Source: Rhodospirillaceae bacterium | Lineage (GTDB): Bacteria > Pseudomonadota > Alphaproteobacteria > UBA8366 | Reading direction: 5' to 3' | DNA length: 9,013 nucleotides | Assembly: GCA_002711555.1 (NCBI GenBank) | Contig: PARQ01000029.1 | Coordinates: forward strand, 14,408-23,420 | Shown: one piece after another, positions 1 through 6,463 of the stretch | How positions within the stretch are numbered: the first letter of the stretch is position 1 | Layout: each line of letters starts with the position of its first letter | Notes under the pieces: generated by a model | The model's database searches: none | Seen by the model: the letters and a program-made list of their open reading frames with translations, nothing else | Told to the model about the DNA's origin: nothing | Translations under genes and position numbers: made by a program

Positions 1-86
1 GCAGCGGATCACACATGAAAAAATGCGCAAAAAACCAAAAGTATTAAAATTTTTTTTGAATGTAACCTGTAGCACACCCATTCTGG

Positions 87-1205
87 TTATCGGCGTTGCA
101 GCCAAATGCCCAAAACTACTAACAAACTCATCGACCAATAAATAAGGTCTAGCGATATTGTTGCTATAAGGCTACCAGCTATGAGTGGCCCTCCAGCAGC
201 ACCTACATCACGCCAAGTTTGACCTATAGCTATACGGCGAAGAGCCGTCTCCTCGGTATTACGAAGTGCAATTTCTGCGGGCCAGAGCGCTGCGATGAAA
301 GAGCGTCCTAATACAGCTAAAAGTCCCCCCACATACAAAGAGTCATACGCTAAGAATGCAAACCCGACACCAGTTATTAAAGTGGACCAAAAAAGAAGTA
401 AATTTGTGCCATATTTATCACCCAAAATACCGCCTAGTGGAGCTAACAATGCCTCTGAACCGCGCCGGATCCCCAGTAGAACCCCCCCAGCAATCATTGC
501 CGAGTTGATTGAGCTTACCTCTGCTATACTCAATGTTATTGCCATAGCAAAGACGCCATCGACAGTAAAACCAGCAATAAACATGAACCAATCAAAGCGA
601 TTTGGTGTGGGAAGCCATTGGGTTTTTTTTGGTTTAGGTTTCCGCCCTTCCTTTGGTAAGAGTAAGGCAACGGGAATAGCTACTGTACTTATAACGCCAA
701 GCACAATAAATATCTCGGTTGGTCCAATGGCTATTGCTCCAAGTGGACCCAAAAGAAGGACAGCTGCTGGGCAGATTTGCTGGACTGAGCGGCTAAAACC
801 TACCCTTGTTCCAGCCTTGGATCTATCCTCAACAGCATACGCAAACACTACTAACGTTAGAGACGCAAAACAAAGCCCCCATGTAACTCTTGCAATAAGC
901 AAGATAGGCCAGCCCGTTGTTAGGCCATAGGCTAATGTTGAGAGAGAAGCCGCCGTAGCCGATATTATGGCGAGGTTACGTGGTCCAATCCGCTCCGCAA
1001 AGGCTGCAATAGCGCCGTACGCGAAAATCCGTATTAATCGGTTTGCAGCTAAGAGAACGCCTACCCAAAATATGGTAACGCCAAACAACTCAGCATTCAC
1101 CGGCAATATGACATAGATCAGTACGTCACCTAATAGTGCCAAAGACAATACGGCCGCAGACAACAAAGTGGGTCCAACACCTTGCTCCTTCTCAGCTTTT
1201 TTCAT
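87..1205 (-). CDS. Short major facilitator superfamily (MFS) transporter
   Basis: A 372-residue polytopic inner-membrane protein with about 12 hydrophobic segments in two halves. The halves are joined by a basic, proline-rich cytoplasmic loop at residues 184-203. An MFS motif-A-like loop, AERIGPR (residues 70-76), follows TM2, and a second copy, GGILGDKYG (258-266), sits at the matching place in the C-terminal half. Arg106 in ARVTWG fits the TM4 Arg of motif B. This supports a proton-coupled single-molecule transporter; the substrate and direction are not readable. At 372 residues it is at the short end for the family (usually about 400), with short termini, but nothing looks truncated. It is the last gene of a three-gene minus-strand operon, starting 12 bases after the quinone oxidoreductase stop. 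The ATG at 1205 is chosen because a weak AAGAAG ribosome-binding site (1214-1219) lies 8 bases upstream and the nearby alternative ATG is out of frame. Family assignment is secure; the role is inferred only from its neighbours. Confidence 0.88.
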   Translation of the reverse strand: MKKAEKEQGVGPTLLSAAVLSLALLGDVLIYVILPVNAELFGVTIFWVGVLLAANRLIRIFAYGAIAAFAERIGPRNLAIISATAASLSTLAYGLTTGWPILLIARVTWGLCFASLTLVVFAYAVEDRSKAGTRVGFSRSVQQICPAAVLLLGPLGAIAIGPTEIFIVLGVISTVAIPVALLLPKEGRKPKPKKTQWLPTPNRFDWFMFIAGFTVDGVFAMAITLSIAEVSSINSAMIAGGVLLGIRRGSEALLAPLGGILGDKYGTNLLLFWSTLITGVGFAFLAYDSLYVGGLLAVLGRSFIAALWPAEIALRNTEETALRRIAIGQTWRDVGAAGGPLIAGSLIATISLDLIYWSMSLLVVLGIWLQRR

Positions 1206-1217
1206 ATTCCATACTTC

Positions 1218-2222
1218 TTATGCACTGCTAGCTTGCCTGTTTTTCAGCAATAACTTTCCCTTAGTTTCTCCGGCTTCCATAATTTGATGAGCCTCTGTTG
1301 TTTTGATCAATGGCAAGATTCTGTCGATATTTACTCTCAGTTTACCTTTTCTATAAAACTCGAAAAGATCGCTAGATCGCATCAACCTTTCTTCGCGGGT
1401 CGATATATAGTCAGCTAGATGCGGGCGAGTAAAAAATACCGACCCAGCTTCGGCAAGAGCTAATGGGCTAATAGCTTCGACAGGCCCGGAAGCAGCTCCA
1501 TAGTTAACACAAGTACCTCGTTTTTTAGTTGCCCGTAGACTGTCAGCAATAGTCATCTTTCCAATGGAGTCATAGACTACGTGCACACCCTCTCCTTTGG
1601 TAAGCTCGAGCACTAACTCGGCAAAATTTTCTTTCTTGTACAAAATCGTGTAGTCGGCGCCGTTGACTTTAGCTAAGTCAGCTTTTTCTTGACTCCCAAC
1701 TAATGCAAAAACTTTCGCCCCACGCGCCTTTGCAAGTTGCACCAATAGTTGTCCGACTCCTCCTGACGCCGCGTGAATAAGGCATCGATGGCGAGGACCA
1801 ATGGGGAATAGTGAATGGGAAAGATAATGAGCGGTTGATCCTTGTAACATTAATGCGGTGGCAATATCTAAAGGTATATCTTCTGGTACTGGTATGATTT
1901 TCCAGGCAGCAACTTTGGCGCATTCAGCATAAGAACCAAGTTCTGTGCAATAGGCAACACGATCCCCCAGGTTAAGGTTTCTTACACCTTTGCCAAGAGC
2001 CTTAATAACTCCGGCTCCCTCCATCCCAAGCGTCATCGGCAAACTCTGTGCATAGGTTTGTGAATTGGCGTAAAGCCCGTTTCGCATATAGATATCAATG
2101 AAGTTTACACCCGCTATTTCGATATCAATTAAGACTTCATTTTCCTGTAGTTCAGGAATCGGAACCTCATCGTAGGAGAGACTATTCAGATCACCATATT
2201 CTGCCACCCGTATTGCTTTCAT
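1218..2222 (-). CDS. qorA: QorA-type NADPH:quinone oxidoreductase (zinc-free MDR family)
   Basis: A 334-residue cytosolic medium-chain dehydrogenase/reductase of the quinone oxidoreductase class, which reduces quinones or other electrophilic enones with NADPH. The N-terminal GroES-like domain carries the QOR signature GVNFIDIYMRNGLY (38-51). The Rossmann domain carries the dinucleotide loop AASGGVGQL (151-159), then VVYDSIG (215-221) and TRPHLADYISTREE (265-278), which closely match E. coli QorA as I remember it. The cysteine and histidine ligands of zinc alcohol dehydrogenases are not apparent, fitting a zinc-independent enzyme. The length is normal for the family (about 325-335). Its ATG overlaps the stop of the upstream ketopantoate-reductase-like gene in an ATGA arrangement. 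No strong ribosome-binding site is visible, so translation is probably coupled. The family is clear. The physiological substrate is not: members act on quinones, enones or acryloyl-type compounds. Confidence 0.9.
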   Translation of the reverse strand: MKAIRVAEYGDLNSLSYDEVPIPELQENEVLIDIEIAGVNFIDIYMRNGLYANSQTYAQSLPMTLGMEGAGVIKALGKGVRNLNLGDRVAYCTELGSYAECAKVAAWKIIPVPEDIPLDIATALMLQGSTAHYLSHSLFPIGPRHRCLIHAASGGVGQLLVQLAKARGAKVFALVGSQEKADLAKVNGADYTILYKKENFAELVLELTKGEGVHVVYDSIGKMTIADSLRATKKRGTCVNYGAASGPVEAISPLALAEAGSVFFTRPHLADYISTREERLMRSSDLFEFYRKGKLRVNIDRILPLIKTTEAHQIMEAGETKGKLLLKNRQASSA

Positions 2223-3223
2223 ATTCTATTCAATCTGTTTTCCATGCGGGAACAAAGTCCAGCCAGTTGAGCTTTTTGACAAGTGAGTACATAGACTAAG
2301 TCAATGGTTGGTGTCGCTATTTGGGCAAGTCTGCCTAATTCTGATACAGAGCCAACAAGCGCATCGAGTTCAAGTGATTTTCCAGCTTCAAAGTCTTGTA
2401 GTGTGGATGATTTGGCATTACCAAGTGTGGCAAGTTCATTTAAGCGTTTGTTTATATCGGGACAAGCATTGGAGCCGAACGCGTTAGCCACCGAGGAGGC
2501 TTCTTTAATTATATTGTGTAAAACATCGCGCATATCGGGTGCACCAAAGATGCCTTCAAATCCTGACTCTAGCAACACGCTCAGGGGGTTGCCTGTGATA
2601 TTTGAATATAGTTTAGACCAAATTTCGGATCTTATGTCTGTTGTAGGCTGAATTCTCAGTCCGCTTGGAGTGAGAGCAGCGACTACACTTTTCATTCTTT
2701 CGCTTTCGCTATTGTTTGGCTCACCAATGAGGAACGTGCCACCCGCATTATGTTCAACTATGCCGGGTTTTATAATGTTGCTTGCGATGTGAACCACACA
2801 GCCTAAAGCCTTCTCTGGACCAAAAACTTTTAGTATGTGTCCACCGGGATCAACGCTATCCAAATATCCCGCTGGAGCATTGTTGTTGATACCATGGAAG
2901 AACCACCACGGAATGCCGTTTACGATATGCATAATAGTGGTATTAGCACCAATCAAAGGTTCAATTTGAGCAAGGGCGGGTGTTAGAGTATGAGCTTTGA
3001 CCCCTAAAATTAAGAGGTCTTGTTGGCCAAGTGATTGAGTGTCGTCGGTAGCATTTATTTTAACTTTCCACTCGCCGTCTCTGTCGCAGATTGTGAGTCC
3101 CTCTTTTTGGATTGCTTCCAAATGGGTGCCGCGGGCAACGATTGTAATAGCGGCACCGCCTCTTATCATTCGGCCGGCAAGTATACTTCCAACTGCACCG
3201 GCTCCAAATATACATATCTTCAT
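2219..3223 (-). CDS. Ketopantoate reductase family protein (2-dehydropantoate 2-reductase, ApbA/PanE fold)
   Basis: A 334-residue cytosolic NADPH-dependent 2-ketoacid reductase fold. The N-terminal Rossmann loop is GAGAVG (7-12), with Arg31 where E. coli PanE binds the NADPH phosphate. Residues matching the known PanE active site are all present: Lys76 (VKAH), Asn102 (VNG), the catalytic Lys204 in IWSKLYSN, Asn208, Asn212, Ser273 and Glu285. The Ser-to-Glu spacing equals that of PanE Ser244-Glu256. The protein should therefore be active. It is longer than E. coli PanE (303 residues) and has NGIPWWFF (102-109) in place of the short glycine-rich turn. I associate that variant with family members outside pantothenate synthesis. 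No panB, panC or ilvC lies nearby, and it is coupled to a quinone oxidoreductase, so a role reducing another 2-keto acid or related compound is possible. It is the first gene of its operon. The ATG has no strong ribosome-binding site. Confidence 0.87.
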   Translation of the reverse strand: MKICIFGAGAVGSILAGRMIRGGAAITIVARGTHLEAIQKEGLTICDRDGEWKVKINATDDTQSLGQQDLLILGVKAHTLTPALAQIEPLIGANTTIMHIVNGIPWWFFHGINNNAPAGYLDSVDPGGHILKVFGPEKALGCVVHIASNIIKPGIVEHNAGGTFLIGEPNNSESERMKSVVAALTPSGLRIQPTTDIRSEIWSKLYSNITGNPLSVLLESGFEGIFGAPDMRDVLHNIIKEASSVANAFGSNACPDINKRLNELATLGNAKSSTLQDFEAGKSLELDALVGSVSELGRLAQIATPTIDLVYVLTCQKAQLAGLCSRMENRLNRI

Positions 3224-3354
3224 GCCAAGGTACTCATTACTATAAGAGCCGGATTAATGGCCTCGAAATGAGCGTGCGTCAATGCTGTTGGCTCTCGACG
3301 AAAAGTGGTAAGCGTAATAGGTTGTACAAAAGCGTGTAATTGTGGAGAAAATCT
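3224..3354. promoter_or_regulatory. Divergent intergenic region with presumed back-to-back promoters
   Basis: This 131-base spacer separates the start codons of the minus-strand reductase operon and the plus-strand dehydratase pair, so both leading genes must be transcribed from here or from within a neighbour. I could not find a convincing -35/-10 pair for either direction. A perfect 8-base palindrome, TTGTACAA, lies at 3322-3329, about 25 bases before the dehydratase ATG. Such a short palindrome could arise by chance. A GGAG ribosome-binding site for the dehydratase is at 3344-3347. That the region is regulatory follows from gene orientation; specific sites are unproven. Confidence 0.45.
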
Positions 3355-4221
3355 ATGATTGATGAAAAAAGTTTGGAAGAGGCCAGAGCATGGATAGGAA
3401 GGTCTAAGACACTTGAAGGTATTGTGACACCGTACGCTGCTAGCTGTATGGCGGCGACATTAGACCGAAAGAGTTTTGAATTCCAGAATGGTGACGATGT
3501 CCCATTTGTCTGGTACAGGCTCGGATTTCCTGAGCTTTCACCGTTGTCCGCATGTGGCCGTGACGGCCATCCGGCACTTGGGGAATTTATGCCTCCGAGT
3601 CCGTTACCTCGACGAATGTACGGTGGAACGACGATGACGTTTAATCATCCAGTTAGAGTTGGTGAGCCGATAACTAAGACCATGAGCATAGCAGATGTTA
3701 CAGCAAAAGAAGGCCGATCCGGAGATTTAATGTTTGTCACGGTTCGGCAGGAAATTGCTGATAAAGATGGGGTGGCTATTACAGATGATCGCACGCAAAT
3801 ATATCGCGCAGAAGCGATGGCCGGGTCAACTGCAAATCATAAACCAGCTCAGCCCCCAGAAGGGGCAAAATGGATTAAAGAAATCGAACCATCTCCGGTT
3901 TTGTTATTTAGGTTTTCGGCGCTCACAATGAATAGTCACCGAATACATTATGACCGGTCTTACGTGACTGAAATTGAGGGGTATCCAGGGCTCGTTTTTA
4001 ACGGTGGACTAACAATGATTATGCTTCTAGAGCTTTTTCACGAAAATAAGCCTAAAGCGACCTTAAAGAGAATCAAGGTAATGGCGCGCTCCGCACTTTA
4101 TGATATTGCTCCCTTTACTGTTAATGGGAAGGAAGGGGAGGAGCCTGGGACTGCCAGTTTGTGGGCCGTTAATTCGACTGGTGGTTTAGCTTACACGGTA
4201 GATGTGGAGTATGAGGAATGA
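3355..4221 (+). CDS. MaoC/HTD2-type hot-dog dehydratase (FAS1-like dehydratase domain), first copy
   Basis: A 288-residue cytosolic protein of the group that includes mesaconyl-C4-CoA/itaconyl-CoA hydratases and 3-hydroxyacyl-thioester dehydratases (HTD2). These add or remove water across a 2-enoyl thioester. It has two hot-dog domains: an N-terminal one (about 1-155) ending with the family segment PPSPLPRRM (80-88) and HPVRVGE (98-104), and a C-terminal one with LFRFSALTMNSHRIHYD (184-200). That block holds Asn193 and His198, which align with the Asp and His of the MaoC hydratase motif. The GYPGL turn follows at 209-213. I prefer the ATG at 3355 over a TTG 15 bases upstream. GGAG sits 7 bases before it and falls inside the longer version, and the resulting length equals that of the next gene. 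The stop overlaps the start of its paralogue. The exact substrate is unknown; the paired arrangement suggests a two-subunit enzyme. Confidence 0.85.
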   Translation: MIDEKSLEEARAWIGRSKTLEGIVTPYAASCMAATLDRKSFEFQNGDDVPFVWYRLGFPELSPLSACGRDGHPALGEFMPPSPLPRRMYGGTTMTFNHPVRVGEPITKTMSIADVTAKEGRSGDLMFVTVRQEIADKDGVAITDDRTQIYRAEAMAGSTANHKPAQPPEGAKWIKEIEPSPVLLFRFSALTMNSHRIHYDRSYVTEIEGYPGLVFNGGLTMIMLLELFHENKPKATLKRIKVMARSALYDIAPFTVNGKEGEEPGTASLWAVNSTGGLAYTVDVEYEE

Positions 4222-5084
4222 GTGAAGAGATAGGGCTCAGTGCTGAGGAATTACAAAGTTGGATTGGGCGAAGTATCGAAGAAGAGGATGTCGTTACTGC
4301 AGCGCCGATCATGAACTATGCTGCAACCATGGATTGGGAGGTATCAGAAGTTAAGGACGGTGATGAAATTCCACCCGGCGCTCATTGGTTTTTTTTCCAC
4401 GATCGTACCCGCCACTCAGAGCTCGGTGAAGTAGGATTACCTAAAAGGGGCGACTTCCTACCGCCTGTGCAGCTCGCTCGTCGTATGCACGCAGGCAACC
4501 GTCTTGAGTATTTAAAGCCGCTCCATGTTGGGGAAAAAATACATAGGAAAACTGAAATTCATGATATAACGCCAAAAATGGGTGGTACTGGCCAACTTGT
4601 TTTTATTGTGACTCGCAATACCATTTCAGGTGAGGATGGACCAGCATTAATAGATGATCGGACAATAGTTTATCGAGAAGCGGCTAAGCCAAGCGATACA
4701 AAACGAAAGCCCGCGCCTCCGCGAGGCGATGCGGTTTGGGAAAAAGTTTACCAGGCCGATCCCATACAGATGTTTCGGTTTTCAGCCCTCACCTTTAATG
4801 CATCTCGAATTCACTATGATTACAAATATGTTACCGAAATTGAAGGCTACCCAGGGCTTATAGTGAATGCACGGCTTACAACTAGTCTCTTGATAGACTT
4901 TTGCTTGGAAAAAAACAGGGGCAGGTTTTTGACAGAGGTGGCTACTAAATTTGTCCGTCCACTTTATGATTTTGCGCCCTTTAGTTTATCGGGTAAACCG
5001 AATTCCACCGGTGATGGTGCAACTATGTGGGTGGCAGACCCAGATGGAGCGACGGCTATGGTTTCAGAAATGCGGTTTGGCTGA
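4218..5084 (+). CDS. MaoC/HTD2-type hot-dog dehydratase (FAS1-like dehydratase domain), second copy
   Basis: This protein has 288 residues, is colinear with the preceding gene and is clearly its paralogue. Shared blocks are WIGRS (15-19), PPVQLARRM (82-90), the C-terminal MFRFSALTFN (185-194), RIHYD (197-201) and YVTEIEGYPGL (204-214), which is identical in the two. The putative catalytic Asn194 and His199 are kept. It differs where copy one has His195 (here Ser196) and after GYPGL, where it reads IVNARLT instead of VFNGGLT. A FAS1-like dehydratase acting on a CoA or ACP enoyl-thioester is expected, probably cytosolic. The ATG overlaps the upstream stop (ATGA), with GGAG at 4206-4209 eight bases before it, so the two proteins are probably made in similar amounts. 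A heteromer with copy one is inferred from this coupling and is not shown by the sequence. No terminator is evident after the stop. Confidence 0.85.
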   Translation: MSEEIGLSAEELQSWIGRSIEEEDVVTAAPIMNYAATMDWEVSEVKDGDEIPPGAHWFFFHDRTRHSELGEVGLPKRGDFLPPVQLARRMHAGNRLEYLKPLHVGEKIHRKTEIHDITPKMGGTGQLVFIVTRNTISGEDGPALIDDRTIVYREAAKPSDTKRKPAPPRGDAVWEKVYQADPIQMFRFSALTFNASRIHYDYKYVTEIEGYPGLIVNARLTTSLLIDFCLEKNRGRFLTEVATKFVRPLYDFAPFSLSGKPNSTGDGATMWVADPDGATAMVSEMRFG

Positions 5085-5101
5085 GACACGATGTAGTTAT
5101 T

Positions 5102-5115
5102 TCAGTTACAACTGA
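5102..5115. promoter_or_regulatory. 14-base dyad, candidate operator
   Basis: TCAGTTACAACTGA is a perfect 6-base inverted repeat around a 2-base centre, starting 18 bases after the dehydratase stop and about 180 bases before the emrA start. The loop is too small for an RNA hairpin, so a DNA-binding site is more likely than a terminator. A related, looser arrangement occurs at 5138-5157 (ACAGTT, a 6-base gap, then CAACTTGT), sharing the CAGTT and AACT halves. No repressor gene lies in the window. This is a motif observation only, and chance occurrence is possible. Confidence 0.3.
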
Positions 5116-5201
5116 GGCAGTCAAACATATCGGGATGACAGTTATTAGACAACTTGTAGCGTAAAGATTTGATTAGGGTTAATTTGCGCTGGACCAAAGA
5201 A

Positions 5202-5236
5202 TTTTTTTCAAACACTTTTTCAAAACTAAAAAAAAA
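5202..5236. other. A/T-tract cluster, possibly bent DNA ahead of emrA
   Basis: Runs of seven T (5202-5208), five T (5216-5220), four A (5222-5225) and nine A (5228-5236) are packed together. TTTTTCAAA appears twice at a 12-base offset (5204-5212 and 5216-5224). Tracts like this can bend DNA or help RNA polymerase when upstream of a promoter. No GC-rich stem precedes the T-runs, so they do not make a standard terminator for the dehydratase genes. Confidence 0.35.
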
Positions 5237-5246
5237 CAAATTGATT

Positions 5247-5274
5247 TTGCGATCACTAGTTGGGCGCATAAAAT
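5247..5274 (+). promoter_or_regulatory. Possible sigma-70-like promoter for the emrA operon
   Basis: TTGCGA (5247-5252) and TAAAAT (5269-5274) are 16 bases apart and match four and five of six consensus positions. They lie just downstream of the A/T tracts. The predicted start of transcription, near 5281, would leave almost no leader ahead of the AAGGA ribosome-binding site at 5282-5286. This weakens the call, and an upstream promoter is equally possible. Confidence 0.25.
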
Positions 5275-5293
5275 AGGAAGTAAGGATAAAGAG

Positions 5294-6463
5294 GTGACAA
5301 AAAAGGAAGAGGAAAAACCCCGAACAAGTTTATTGGCCGGTCTGGGAAGAATCTCCGCGCTAGTACCGGCTTACAAATGGTTGCCCGGCTTAAAACCACA
5401 ACACTTAGCTGCGGCAGTCCTAGTTGTCGGTGGCTTAATTTGGGGTGGCTTCGAGATACGTTCTCGAATGACCCATGTTTACGAATATGATGCTCGCATA
5501 ACCGGAAATCTAATCACAATTTCAAGCCGTGTGCCAGGTTGGATTACTGAAATCCCAGTGCGTGAGGGACAAGTTGTTGGCGTGGGTGACGTCCTAACGG
5601 TTATAGATAAGCAAGAATCTGAGTTATTAGTGCGCCAGCTAGGGTCTGAAGTAAAAGCTACCGATGCATCTCTTAATCGTCTACATGCGCGTCGTGACTT
5701 GGTGGCGAAACAATCTGAAAGTCAGTATCAAACGGCAGTATCGTCATTAAACGGGGCTAAGTCAGTTGTACAGGCATTGAAAGTTCATCGTGAGGTAGCG
5801 CGGGCTGAATTGCAGCGTACAAAGACTTTGTTTAAGAAAAAGGTTATCCCGCGTATTCAATTAGAGCAGGCTATGACACGGGCGCAGCAAGTAAATGTTG
5901 AATACCAAAAAGCATTAGCAAGTCTTCAATCTTTGGAAGCGCGGTTGGATGAAGCGGCGGCGAATCTCAATCGGGTTCAGGTATTAGATGAAGAAGGTCA
6001 AGTCCTGCGACAACGTATAGAGCAGCTGGGAGCAAAACTAGAGAGGCAGAAAATTGATCTTACGGATCGTACAATTAAGAGTAAAATTAAGGGTGTGGTC
6101 GATAAAATTTTTGTTGATGTTGGGGAGTATGTGACACCTGCACAACGGCTCGCAATCATACATGACCCAAATAAAATTTGGGTTGAAGCCAACATTAAAG
6201 AAACCGAGGTCCGTAAATTAAGGATTGGCCAGCCTGTGGATATTTCCGTTGATGCTTTTCCGGATCTCCAGATTGTGGGGAAGGTAGAAGCAATCGGCAA
6301 CTCTACAACAAGCGAATTCGCGCTACTTCCCACGCCAAATCCCAGCGGTAACTTTACTAAAATTACGCAACGGTTGCCAGTTCGAATCAAGGTGGAGCAG
6401 GAGAAGGGACTGCTACGTCCTGGCATGATGGTCGAGGTCAATATTGACATCCGAGACCGATGA
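5294..6463 (+). CDS. emrA: EmrA/HlyD-family membrane fusion (periplasmic adaptor) protein
   Basis: A 389-residue adaptor that would link an inner-membrane EmrB-type pump to an outer-membrane channel for export of toxic compounds. The order is: short cytoplasmic tail, one membrane segment (about 38-55), the first half of the lipoyl-like domain with ARITGNLITISSRVPG (67-82) and VREGQVVGVGDVL (89-101), a long coiled-coil hairpin (about 108-255), the second lipoyl half (SKIKGVVDKIFVDVGEYV, 263-280) and a beta-barrel. The EmrA hallmark NFTKITQRLPVRI is at 353-365. Length matches E. coli EmrA (390). It starts at GTG, with AAGGA (5282-5286) seven bases upstream; the next in-frame ATG is at residue 60, beyond the membrane segment. 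The 3' end overlaps the first emrB by 20 bases. No TolC-like gene follows within the window, so the channel is presumably encoded elsewhere. Confidence 0.92.
   Translation: MTKKEEEKPRTSLLAGLGRISALVPAYKWLPGLKPQHLAAAVLVVGGLIWGGFEIRSRMTHVYEYDARITGNLITISSRVPGWITEIPVREGQVVGVGDVLTVIDKQESELLVRQLGSEVKATDASLNRLHARRDLVAKQSESQYQTAVSSLNGAKSVVQALKVHREVARAELQRTKTLFKKKVIPRIQLEQAMTRAQQVNVEYQKALASLQSLEARLDEAAANLNRVQVLDEEGQVLRQRIEQLGAKLERQKIDLTDRTIKSKIKGVVDKIFVDVGEYVTPAQRLAIIHDPNKIWVEANIKETEVRKLRIGQPVDISVDAFPDLQIVGKVEAIGNSTTSEFALLPTPNPSGNFTKITQRLPVRIKVEQEKGLLRPGMMVEVNIDIRDR
6434..6446 (+). promoter_or_regulatory. Ribosome-binding site and TTG start of the first emrB, inside emrA
   Basis: GAGG (6434-6437) lies six bases before TTG (6444-6446), within the last codons of emrA. 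This start gives an N-terminus whose distance to the conserved Arg-Trp before TM1 (residues 19-20) almost equals that in the downstream paralogue (18-19). The next candidate, GTG at 6474, has only a weak GAG upstream and would shorten the protein by 10 residues. Confidence 0.6.

Noticed and set aside
32..59. A/T-rich run after the MFS stop as a rho-independent terminator
   Set aside because: On the minus strand there are T-runs but no GC-rich stem before them, so no terminator can be supported.
295..930. 211-codon open frame on the plus strand
   Set aside because: It lies wholly antisense to the well-supported MFS gene. Its translation is rich in Pro, Ser, Lys and Thr with no recognisable domain, as expected of a shadow of hydrophobic codons.
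3035..3271. Small plus-strand frames leading into the divergent spacer
   Set aside because: They are antisense to the Rossmann domain of the ketopantoate-reductase-like gene, with unpatterned composition. Two overlapping frames in this region point to chance.
3340..3354. TTG start adding five residues to the first dehydratase
   Set aside because: It would place the GGAG ribosome-binding site inside the coding region. The ATG at 3355 has good spacing and gives the same 288-residue length as the paralogue.
5200..5236. T-run and A-run pair as a terminator for the dehydratase genes
   Set aside because: The only pairing is between A and T tracts. No stable stem followed by a U-tract can be drawn.
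5241..5274. TTGATT with TAAAAT as a promoter
   Set aside because: The spacing is 22 bases, too long for a sigma-70 promoter. TTGCGA with a 16-base spacer is the better, though still weak, choice.
5998..6450. 150-codon open frame on the minus strand
   Set aside because: Antisense to the conserved second lipoyl and beta-barrel part of emrA. The translation shows no motif and no ribosome-binding context worth considering.
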